56,025 bases of DNA from Terriglobus albidus (lineage in GTDB: Bacteria > Acidobacteriota > Terriglobia > Terriglobales > Acidobacteriaceae). The notes beneath the pieces were generated by a model. It was not told where the DNA came from and searched no databases. It worked only from the letters and a program-made list of their open reading frames with translations. The stretch lies in assembly GCF_025685425.1 (NCBI RefSeq), contig NZ_JAGTAS010000028.1, positions 1 to 56,025 on the forward strand. The letters are read 5' to 3'. Position 1 is the first letter of the stretch, and the number at the start of each line of letters is the position of its first letter. This document shows positions 1 through 6,308 of the stretch, one piece after another. The position numbers and the translations under genes are program-made.

Positions 1-119
1 AGCCAAGCTTCCACAACGAACCAAACATCGATCTTACCCTCGCGAAATCTGGGGAAAAGGAAAATCCTTCCCCTCAAAACATCACTTCGGTCCTCTCCCA
101 AAATCAAAAAGTAAGTGAC

Positions 120-345
120 ATTAGGCTTTTAGCCCACGGTTTACAGAGCCACAAAAGATGGGCTTTAGCCTTGAGCCTCCTCTGTACGCGAGGAAAAAGC
201 CCATTTCATATCGAGCCGATATACCGTGGGCTGAAAGCCCACGCCTTTACCCCAACCAGCAACGCTGGCCGGGGACCCCGATGCTCCCACCGAATCGAGC
301 TTCGCTCGAACATTCCGCCCATCGCGTTGCGATGGATGGGAACCC
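120..345. repeat. Intergenic hairpin-rich repeat block (GGGCTTTAGCC type)
   Basis: No gene is visible in bases 1-385. Bases 1-119 show nothing recognisable. From about 120 the sequence is a chain of short inverted repeats built on agcccac/gtgggct and gggctttagcc, followed by cggggaccccgatgctcccac at 270-290. The reverse complement of that last motif recurs at 13995-14016 with one extra G. Open frames here are shadows. Similar hairpin strings lie at 13975-14400 and 33480-33665, so this is a dispersed intergenic family. Function is unknown; transcript folding or termination is possible. Confidence 0.6.
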
Positions 346-385
346 AGTGTATGGGATAAGCAAATTCAACGACACACATGACTTT

Positions 386-865
386 TTAGAAGAGCCGGTT
401 CTGCACCGGCGCCATCGCTTCGACAGAACCATCGCCACGAATATGGAGAACCTCCATCTGGCGTTCATCCATTGCCGGACCGAGAAGAAGCCAGCGGTGG
501 CAGTGCATGGGATCTTCCTCGGCGCACATGATGGCCGTGCTGCTTGCAGCGGCTGTCTTCTCCAGAAGCTCCATGCCGGTCTGGAAACGCGGTGTCGCGC
601 GGACTGCCGCATAGTCAACGGCGCCGCCGGAGCCGTGCACTGCCGGATCGCGCGGTTTGCCGCCGAGCCGGTCTCCCATCCAGACGTAGCGGATGCCGGC
701 TTCCGTCAGTGCAGCAGCCAGAGGTTGCCGCGAAAACCACGGCATGCGTCGCGAGGCGGGAATGGAACGGACATCCGCGAGCGTCCGGATGCCGTGCTGC
801 CTTAGGAGATCAATAAAGATAGCTAGTGGATGACGCGAGTGGCCGATGGTGTAAATCCGTGTCAA
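386..865 (-). CDS. DUF488 family protein
   Basis: A 159-residue protein of the DUF488 family, whose biochemical role is not established. Visible family marks are the N-terminal TIGHS motif, the DVRSIPASRR segment followed by PWFS, and a central CAEEDPMHCHR segment with the conserved cysteine and Cys-His pair. Length is normal for the short form of the family. The start is a TTG at 865, since no ATG lies upstream of the conserved TIGHS in this frame. It lies 12 bp downstream of the globin stop and so is probably the last gene of an SDR-globin-DUF488 operon. The family call is firm; function is unknown. Confidence 0.85.
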   Translation of the reverse strand: MTRIYTIGHSRHPLAIFIDLLRQHGIRTLADVRSIPASRRMPWFSRQPLAAALTEAGIRYVWMGDRLGGKPRDPAVHGSGGAVDYAAVRATPRFQTGMELLEKTAAASSTAIMCAEEDPMHCHRWLLLGPAMDERQMEVLHIRGDGSVEAMAPVQNRLF

Positions 866-877
866 TTCGTTTGCTAC

Positions 878-1357
878 TCAACCCTGATACGGTCCACCCA
901 CTGCACCCCAGCTCCATTGCGGCATCGGTGCAGTTGTATCTTCAGTCGCCGCGGGATCAAGTTTCGAGTTGATCACAGCCAACCGCGAACCCCACTCCAG
1001 ATAGCCGACAAAGGCAGATCGGAATTCCGGATCGTCCGGCAGACCTACTTCATCCGCGGTCTCCAGCAACAAGCTCATCCAGCGGCGGCGCTGCTCGTCT
1101 GTAAGATTACGGCCCATGTGTTTGCGGATCATGTGCGCATGGCCGCCATGCTCTTCGCTATAGACCTTTGGGCCGCCAAGCACCTCGCCAACAAAGACTG
1201 CAACATGCTGAGCATGATGCGGATCCATCTGCGCGAAGACATCGCGCAGCAATGGCTCCGCTGGCACACGCTGGTAAAAGCGCACGAAGAGACGCTCAAG
1301 GGCCGGTGAACCTCCGGCCCACTCATAGAGCGTTGGAACTGTTTTCTGCTCGCTCAT
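878..1357 (-). CDS. Group II truncated haemoglobin
   Basis: A 159-residue single-domain globin of the truncated (2-on-2) group II class, a cytoplasmic haem protein that binds O2 or NO. The sequence shows FVRFYQRVPAEP near the N-terminus, typical of the B/C helices, and a candidate proximal histidine in MIRKHMGRNLTDEQRRRWM followed by the conserved Trp-containing helix. A Trp also sits near the C-terminus in YLEWGSRLAV. The ATG at 1357 is preferred over a longer frame starting at 1411, because the extra 18 residues are not globin-like and would run into the SDR gene. It sits 19 bp after the SDR stop and 12 bp before the DUF488 start, so all three are probably co-transcribed. Confidence 0.85.
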   Translation of the reverse strand: MSEQKTVPTLYEWAGGSPALERLFVRFYQRVPAEPLLRDVFAQMDPHHAQHVAVFVGEVLGGPKVYSEEHGGHAHMIRKHMGRNLTDEQRRRWMSLLLETADEVGLPDDPEFRSAFVGYLEWGSRLAVINSKLDPAATEDTTAPMPQWSWGAVGGPYQG

Positions 1358-1376
1358 GCCAGCAGCATACTCTCCC

Positions 1377-2156
1377 TTAGTAAATAGAGCGCAGCAGGCC
1401 ACCCTCGGCACGGACCGCGGCTCCCGTCGTTGCCGCGCTCAATGGGCTGGCGAGATAAACCACCAGGTTGGCCACCTCGGTATCGTCGATCAACCGCTGC
1501 AGCAAGGAGCTCTGGCGATGCTTTTCGAAGAACTCCTTCTCCGCCTCCTCGGGCGTGGCGTTGGGCGTCGCGGCCATCTTCTGCAGGAACTCCACAATGC
1601 CCTCGCTGCGTGTCGGCCCGGGCATTACCGTATTGACCGTCACATTGGTTCCACGTGTGGCCTCAGCCATGCCGCGGCTGATGGCGAGCTGCGCCGACTT
1701 GGTCATGCCGTAGTGCACCATCTCGCCCGGCGTCATGATGCCGCTCTCGCTGGAGATGAAAATGACGCGGCCCTCGTTCTTCTTCAACATCTGCGGGAAG
1801 TAGTGCCGCGCCAGGCGCACGCCGCTCATCACGTTCACCTCGAAGAGCCGGAGCCAGTCGGCGTCCGTAATGTCTTCAAACTTCTTCGGTTCGTAGATCC
1901 CGAGGTTATTCACCAGGATGTCGGTCGACGGGACCGCCTTGATGATGGCCTCGGCGCCTTCAGCCGTTCCGGCATCCGCAACCAGCGTCGTCACTGCCGA
2001 CCCCAGCTCACCGAGCGCCGCCTTCAGCTTTTTCTCATCCCGGCCAGGAACCGTAACCCGTACCCCTTCGGCGACCAGCCCCTTTACGATGGCCAAGCCA
2101 ATGCCGGCACTGCCTCCGGTGACGAGCGCGTGTTTGCCTTTGAGCTTGAGATCCAT
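1377..2156 (-). CDS. SDR family NAD(P)-dependent oxidoreductase
   Basis: A 259-residue classical short-chain dehydrogenase/reductase, cytoplasmic, with the Rossmann glycine motif TGGSAGIG at about residues 13-20, the NNLGIYEPK segment (the NNAG position), and the catalytic Ser with YxxxK as SSESGIMTPGEMVHYGMTK. The substrate cannot be read from the sequence. The start chosen is the ATG at 2156 (MDLKLKGKHALVTGG). An open frame continues to 2468 but the added residues overlap the divergent AbrB gene and are not SDR-like. It is first of a presumed operon with the globin and DUF488 genes. An oxidoreductase beside an oxygen or NO-binding globin suggests a stress role; that is inference. Confidence 0.9.
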   Translation of the reverse strand: MDLKLKGKHALVTGGSAGIGLAIVKGLVAEGVRVTVPGRDEKKLKAALGELGSAVTTLVADAGTAEGAEAIIKAVPSTDILVNNLGIYEPKKFEDITDADWLRLFEVNVMSGVRLARHYFPQMLKKNEGRVIFISSESGIMTPGEMVHYGMTKSAQLAISRGMAEATRGTNVTVNTVMPGPTRSEGIVEFLQKMAATPNATPEEAEKEFFEKHRQSSLLQRLIDDTEVANLVVYLASPLSAATTGAAVRAEGGLLRSIY

Positions 2157-2250
2157 GAACTTCCTCCACAGCATCCGATGCAACGACCTTGAAGCTCGTC
2201 GCAACTTGGCCCAAAACCAGAAACTCCAAGCTCTCTCTCGCAGGGAGGAG

Positions 2251-2282
2251 GTTATAATCAAAGTTATAATTCCGAAGGAGGT
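2251..2282 (+). promoter_or_regulatory. Candidate promoter/operator and RBS of the AbrB-Doc operon
   Basis: Two direct copies of gttataat (2251-2258 and 2263-2270) lie 12 bp apart, each containing TATAAT, a perfect -10 hexamer. A strong ribosome binding site (aaggagg, 2276-2282) follows, 6 bp before the antitoxin ATG. Tandem near-identical boxes over a -10 suit autorepression by the AbrB-type antitoxin. The boxes are seen; the binding is inferred. Confidence 0.45.
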
Positions 2283-2288
2283 CAAGTC

Positions 2289-2516
2289 ATGGAAATCGAG
2301 CTCAAAGTAACGACAATTGGAAACTCCGCAGGCATCATTCTCCCCAAGGAACTGCTTGCCGAGCTCTCCCTCGAAAAAGGTGACACGCTTTATGCCACCT
2401 CCACACCGGATGGCATTCACCTCACGCCCTACAACGCAGAGTTTGCCGAGCAGATTCGGATCGCACAACAGATCATGCGGAAGAACCGCAACGCACTGCG
2501 CAAATTGGCGGAGTAA
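2289..2516 (+). CDS. AbrB/MazE-type antitoxin
   Basis: A 75-residue protein with a SpoVT-AbrB swapped-hairpin DNA-binding domain over about residues 1-45: TTIGNSAGIILPKELL is the family core, followed by LEKGDTLYATSTPDGIHLTPY. The helical tail, residues 46-75, would contact the toxin. It overlaps the downstream Doc gene by one base (TAATG), so the two are translationally coupled, which is the layout of a type II toxin-antitoxin module. The antitoxin is expected to neutralise Doc and repress its own promoter. AbrB-type antitoxins replacing Phd beside Doc are a known variation. The start is fixed by a strong aaggagg site. Confidence 0.85.
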   Translation: MEIELKVTTIGNSAGIILPKELLAELSLEKGDTLYATSTPDGIHLTPYNAEFAEQIRIAQQIMRKNRNALRKLAE

Positions 2517-2911
2517 TGGAGCCGGTCTGGATCAGCCGCCACATCGCACTGGTATTGCATGGCATGCAGTTGAAAGCCTTCGGCGGATCTGACGGAGTAC
2601 GCGATATCACGCTGCTCGAATCGGCTCTGGCAAAACCGCAGAACCTGCTTGCCTATGGTGATCCCCCGCCGGATATCTTCGATCTGGCGGCCGCATACGC
2701 CTATGGAATAGCTCGCAACCACCCGTTTGTCGATGGCAATAAGCGCACGGCTCTCGTCGTTTCAGAGACATTCCTCGTACGCAACGGCCATGAACCGGCC
2801 ATGACCGAAGAAGAAAACTACCTGACCTTCTACGCGCTCGCAGCCGGTGAAATTACAGAAAAAGAACTCGCAGCCTGGTTCCGCACCCACAGTCTTCCCC
2901 TCGAAGACTGA
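2516..2911 (+). CDS. doc: Doc (death-on-curing) family toxin, Fic fold
   Basis: A 131-residue Fic-fold protein of the Doc class. The active-site loop is HPFVDGNKRTA at about residues 66-76, matching the Doc consensus HxFx(D/N)(A/G)NKR. Characterised Doc proteins are kinases that phosphorylate elongation factor Tu and stop translation; that activity is inferred here from the family. N-terminal residues 5-30 (ISRHIALVLHGMQLKAFGG) and the LLESALAKP segment are typical. It overlaps the antitoxin stop by one base. Length is normal and all active-site residues are present, so the toxin looks functional. Confidence 0.88.
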   Translation: MEPVWISRHIALVLHGMQLKAFGGSDGVRDITLLESALAKPQNLLAYGDPPPDIFDLAAAYAYGIARNHPFVDGNKRTALVVSETFLVRNGHEPAMTEEENYLTFYALAAGEITEKELAAWFRTHSLPLED

Positions 2912-2932
2912 CGGGACCGGGCGCAAGCCTTC

Positions 2933-3439
2933 TCACAACGCACGCTGCATCAGAAGGCTGTCCAGCGCGCGGTTGAACTTCCATCCCACGCCCTGCAATA
3001 CGCCCACCCGCACAAAACCGAGCCGCTCATGGAGCCGCGCGGAGGCGGCATTTTCGTCGCCTCCGCCAATCACCGCGACCATCTGCCGTGCACCCCGCTC
3101 GGTGCATCGCTCCAGCAACTGCTCCATCAGAAGACGACCGATTCCCTGCCCTGCGGCCTCATGGTGGATATAAACCGAGTTCTCCAGGGTGAATCGATAT
3201 GCCGCCCTGGGGCGATATGGTCCGGCGTAGGCATAGCCGAGCACGCGTCCAGCCTGCTCTGCCACCAGCCACGGCAAGCCCTTCTCCGCAACCGCCGCCA
3301 TCCGCCCGCGAATCTCATCCACCGTGGGCGGCTCCAGCTCAAAGGTTGCCGTGCTGGACCGGACGTAATGCCCGTAGATCTCCGCGATCGTCTCTGCGTC
3401 CGCCGCCTCTACCGGACGCACTTGTATCTCTGTCGCCAT
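2933..3439 (-). CDS. GNAT N-acetyltransferase (phosphinothricin/methionine-sulfone acetyltransferase type)
   Basis: A 168-residue acetyl-CoA-dependent N-acetyltransferase. N-terminal IQVRPVEAADAETIAEIYGHYV and TATFELEPPTVDEI are typical of the Pat/YncA subgroup, which acylates phosphinothricin, methionine sulfone or related amino acids. The acetyl-CoA site is the GQGIGRLLMEQLL motif near residue 105, and LHERLGFVRVGVL closes the fold. The ATG at 3439 gives the normal family N-terminus; a longer frame to 3532 would overlap the divergent methyltransferase. Only 38 bp separate the two divergent starts. Exact substrate is uncertain. Confidence 0.85.
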   Translation of the reverse strand: MATEIQVRPVEAADAETIAEIYGHYVRSSTATFELEPPTVDEIRGRMAAVAEKGLPWLVAEQAGRVLGYAYAGPYRPRAAYRFTLENSVYIHHEAAGQGIGRLLMEQLLERCTERGARQMVAVIGGGDENAASARLHERLGFVRVGVLQGVGWKFNRALDSLLMQRAL

Positions 3440-3477
3440 TTCTTCATCTTGCACCGAAGCAGCCTTAGCCTGCACCC

Positions 3478-4197
3478 TTGATATACGTGGCACGTAAGCA
3501 GACAGCTCCGGTCGTTCATCCCTTCGACGCAAAGTACGGTACCGAGACCGGCGGTCTTATCCCCGGACCGAAGCTCAAGACCGGCCACATGCACGACCGC
3601 CATAACACCGCCTACCACGGCACCGCACCCTCGCTCTTCGCGCAACTGATGGAGCGCTGGCAGAACACCTGGACTCCCGTTCCCCCTAGCGACTACGCCT
3701 TCGTCGATATCGGCGCCGGCAAAGGCCGTTCCTCCCTGCTGGCGGCGCGTATGCACTTCCGCAGCGTGACCGGCGTTGAATTGAACCCGCTGCTCACCAG
3801 GATCGCGCAGGAGAACATCGCCCGCTTCGCGCCCTACGCCGTTTCTCCGGTCAGCATCGTGGAGGGAGACATCATGACCCTGCCGCTCCCTGCCGGTCCG
3901 CTGCTGCTCTACCTGTTCAATCCCTTCAGCGCCACTGTACTTCGCCGCCTGTTCAAACGGCTGGACGTGCGCCAGGCCACCACTCCTACGCCGCTGGACG
4001 TTCTCTACGTAAACGACGAGCAGCGGGCCGTCCTGGTAAAACATGGCAACCTGCGCGAGCTGTGGGCCGGCGACCTGCACCTCTCCGAAGAGGATGACGA
4101 GGCCGATCGCGCCACCATCCGCCGCGACGCGCACGGTCTCTATGCCGTGGAAGGCTACGAGCGCTGCAGTATCTGGAGATGGCAGATCGACGAGTAG
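3478..4197 (+). CDS. Class I SAM-dependent methyltransferase
   Basis: A methyltransferase-like protein of about 239 residues. The SAM-binding motif I is VDIGAGKGRSSLLAA at about residues 76-90, then an acidic strand-2 end (VTGVELNP) and VEGDIMTLPLP as the adenine-contact loop. The N-terminal HPFDAKYGTETGG segment recurs in a poorly characterised methyltransferase family. The substrate is unknown. Start is uncertain: TTG at 3478 or GTG at 3487, neither with a clear ribosome site. Its TAG stop (4195-4197) forms the first bases of a 114-bp repeat element, so the repeat may have supplied the stop and the last residues may differ from relatives. Confidence 0.8.
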   Translation: MIYVARKQTAPVVHPFDAKYGTETGGLIPGPKLKTGHMHDRHNTAYHGTAPSLFAQLMERWQNTWTPVPPSDYAFVDIGAGKGRSSLLAARMHFRSVTGVELNPLLTRIAQENIARFAPYAVSPVSIVEGDIMTLPLPAGPLLLYLFNPFSATVLRRLFKRLDVRQATTPTPLDVLYVNDEQRAVLVKHGNLRELWAGDLHLSEEDDEADRATIRRDAHGLYAVEGYERCSIWRWQIDE

Positions 4198-4310
4198 AGC
4201 ATTTTCCCTGTTGCTGGGTATCCCGGAAGAGGAGTGCCGCGGCGTTTTCATTGCGGAAAACGCCCATAAGTGCGGAAGCCCTACTCTACACTTACAGGGA
4301 AAATGCTGTA
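4195..4310. repeat. 114-bp palindromic repeat, copy A
   Basis: Copy A begins TAGAGCATTTTCCCTG and ends CAGGGAAAATGCTGTA, so a TA dinucleotide borders each side, 114 bp apart. Inside is a second inverted repeat around ggcgttttcattgcggaaaacgcc. Orientation matches copy D and is opposite to B, C, E and F. The left TA is part of the methyltransferase stop codon. The remaining 33 bp before the CHAD start show nothing else. Confidence 0.85.
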
Positions 4311-4343
4311 GCCGTCCTGGCCCTTCCCGACATCTAATCCGAG

Positions 4344-5117
4344 ATGGCACGACCGATCCAGACACTTCGTGAGCAGGCCACCGCGCTGGAAGCCGCTTTA
4401 GCTGTGTGCGTGGCGCGCCCACGGAAGAAAGCCGTGCACAATCTCCGCACCTCTACCCGGCGCATTGAAGCGCAACTCGAACTGCTGATGCAGTTGAGAG
4501 ATCTACCCGCGTACCGCACAGAGGCCGCGACATTCCGGCGTACCCTGAAATCTATCCGCAAAGAGGCTGGGCAGGTGCGTGATCTGGACGTGCTGCAACA
4601 AATACTGAAGGGGCTGCATCTGCCACAGCACAACCATCGCCCGAAGCTACTCAAGGCTCTTGATAAGAGCCGTCAGAAGAGGGCCGATGATCTGAAGAAG
4701 GATCTGGAGCAACACATTCCAAAGGTTGCAAAAGCAATCGAAAAGCTCTTCACTGCACTTAAGCCCGCCGAAGAGCTCTCCCTCCCGCTCAGGCAACTTC
4801 TTCCCCTGGCCGATACCTGGTACGAGCGGCACACACGCGGCATGAAAACCGTTCGTGAAGACGATCTGCATACCATTCGCAAGATGGCCAAGGTCGCACG
4901 CTACATCGCCGAAACCGGTCTGCCGGCCAAGCAGGCTACCGCCGTGGCCGCGCGCTACAACCGCCTGCAACAGAGCGGCGGAGACTGGCACGATGCGCTG
5001 CTGCTGGCGCAAGAGGCACAGAAGAAACTCGGCAAGAAGGACCCCCTCACAAAACTGACATGTGATCGCGTAAAGGCCCATCACAACAGCTTCGTTCGCC
5101 TGCTGCGCGCGGCGTGA
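4344..5117 (+). CDS. CHAD domain-containing protein
   Basis: A 257-residue helical protein of the CHAD (conserved histidine alpha-helical domain) family, known to bind inorganic polyphosphate and often linked to triphosphate tunnel metalloenzymes. Seen in the sequence: KAVHNLRTSTRRIEAQLELL near residues 30-50 with the conserved His and Arg, KSIRKEAGQVRDLDVL at about 73-88, LHTIRKMAKVARYIAE at about 175-190, and a C-terminal KLTCDRVKAHHNSFVRLLR. The internal symmetry of two four-helix bundles is visible in these repeated H..R motifs. No CYTH partner is adjacent. Transcription may start downstream of repeat A; no clear promoter was found. Confidence 0.88.
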   Translation: MARPIQTLREQATALEAALAVCVARPRKKAVHNLRTSTRRIEAQLELLMQLRDLPAYRTEAATFRRTLKSIRKEAGQVRDLDVLQQILKGLHLPQHNHRPKLLKALDKSRQKRADDLKKDLEQHIPKVAKAIEKLFTALKPAEELSLPLRQLLPLADTWYERHTRGMKTVREDDLHTIRKMAKVARYIAETGLPAKQATAVAARYNRLQQSGGDWHDALLLAQEAQKKLGKKDPLTKLTCDRVKAHHNSFVRLLRAA

Positions 5118-5181
5118 GTGCAGCATCGCATCTCAGGAATTGTCTCTTCTTTGTTGAAGTTTTTGAGGCTCCCTTACCCAC

Positions 5182-5280
5182 CAGGGAAAATGCTCTGGCG
5201 TTGCGAGGGTGGGGCGCCCAACTATGAGTTATCGAACCTGTTGATGCACTAGCAACCAGGAACTAGCAACCAGCAACTAG
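5182..5280. repeat. Solo end of the 114-bp repeat and a 14-bp tandem repeat
   Basis: At 5182-5196 cagggaaaatgctct is an exact copy of one end of the 114-bp repeat, with no partner end nearby: a remnant. At 5248-5280 the unit actagcaaccagga is repeated with a 14-bp period about 2.3 times, and the last unit supplies the LysR stop codon (cta at 5277-5279). The region between CHAD and LysR has no other feature. Confidence 0.6.
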
Positions 5281-6170
5281 ACTTTCCCATCCGCCTCACG
5301 GATGAGCTGTTGCAGATGATGCAGTACCGTAGATTCGCGATCCGGCGACCATGCCATGACCAGGTCGATCCACGCGTTCTTCTGTTTCAGCGGACAGAAG
5401 ACAAGTCCGGTCTTCGGCAGCTCCTGCAGTGTATTTGCCGGAAGAATCGCAATGCCCTCGCCGGCCTGCACCAGAAGCACGATAGAGCTCCACACATTCG
5501 CCGTATTCACAATCTCAGGCGAGAAGCCCGCTTCGGAGCAGAGCTCGATCATCTTGTCGAACAGTGACGGGGAAGTCTCACGTGCACACATGACAAAACG
5601 CTCATGTGAGAGCGCGCGGATGTCGACGATATCTCGCGCCAGAGGATGATTCTTCGGCAGCACGGCATAGAGAGGGTCCTTACGCAGTACCTCGGACTTC
5701 AGGAAGTTGGAGTAGGGAACCTCCAGGCGCCGCGTAAAGGCGATATCGATCGTGCCTTCGGCTAATGCTTTCCATTGCAGCGCCGGAATCATCTCATGCA
5801 GCGCAATATGCACCCGCGGGTGCGACTGCCGGAAGCGCTGGATCAGCTTCGGGAAGTTCGGCCCTACCCCGCCGGTAAAGAAGCCGATGCGGATCTCACC
5901 CAGATCACCCGAGGCTGACAGCCGTGCCACCTTGATGGCTGCATCTGCACCGGAGAGCAGCTTGCGCGCCTCCTTCAGAAACAATTCTCCAGGGGCGGTG
6001 AGTACCGTCCGCAGCCGCGAACGGTCAAATAGTTGTACTCCCAGCTCCGACTCAAGATCGGCAATCTGTTCGCTGAGCGCCGACTGCGAAACATACAGAC
6101 GGCGGGCGGCGCGGGAAAAACCGCCGTAATCCGCGACAGCTACGAAGTAGCGCAGATGACGCAGTTCCAT
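5277..6170 (-). CDS. LysR family transcriptional regulator
   Basis: A 297-residue LysR-type regulator. The winged helix-turn-helix spans about residues 1-60 (MELRHLRYFVAVADYGGFSRAA, then LYVSQSALSEQIADLE). The effector-binding domain starts near residue 90 (IRIGFFTGGVGPNFPKLIQRF). Length is normal. It lies divergent to the RND efflux operon with 138 bp between starts, the classic arrangement for a LysR protein controlling its neighbour, so it is the probable regulator of the pump. The effector is unknown; a pump substrate is a reasonable guess. Confidence 0.92.
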   Translation of the reverse strand: MELRHLRYFVAVADYGGFSRAARRLYVSQSALSEQIADLESELGVQLFDRSRLRTVLTAPGELFLKEARKLLSGADAAIKVARLSASGDLGEIRIGFFTGGVGPNFPKLIQRFRQSHPRVHIALHEMIPALQWKALAEGTIDIAFTRRLEVPYSNFLKSEVLRKDPLYAVLPKNHPLARDIVDIRALSHERFVMCARETSPSLFDKMIELCSEAGFSPEIVNTANVWSSIVLLVQAGEGIAILPANTLQELPKTGLVFCPLKQKNAWIDLVMAWSPDRESTVLHHLQQLIREADGKV

Positions 6171-6181
6171 AGCATCATCTT

Positions 6182-6233
6182 ATCGGTTTTTCCGATCAAA
6201 CCCTTCGGAACAAAACGTGCGACCCTTAAGGGT
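6182..6233. promoter_or_regulatory. Candidate LysR operators between regulator and efflux operon
   Basis: Two palindromes lie in the divergent intergenic region. ATCGG-N5-CCGAT (6182-6196) is a perfect 15-bp inverted repeat whose outer A/T pairs fit the LysR-box spacing. ACCCTTAAGGGT (6222-6233) is a perfect 12-bp palindrome nearer the pump. Paired sites for recognition and activation are usual for LysR regulators. The palindromes are seen; binding is inferred. Confidence 0.45.
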
Positions 6234-6308
6234 GAAGACCAATCATTATTAGTAAGCCGTTTCCTTGCCGCGTAATCGGCCTGAGACTCTCCTTGAAGGA
6301 AGACGCCG

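Noticed and set aside
158-805. 215-codon plus-strand open frame
   Set aside because: Overlaps the hairpin repeats and the antisense of DUF488; no domain.
3409-4422. 337-codon minus-strand open frame
   Set aside because: Antisense to the methyltransferase and crosses repeat A.
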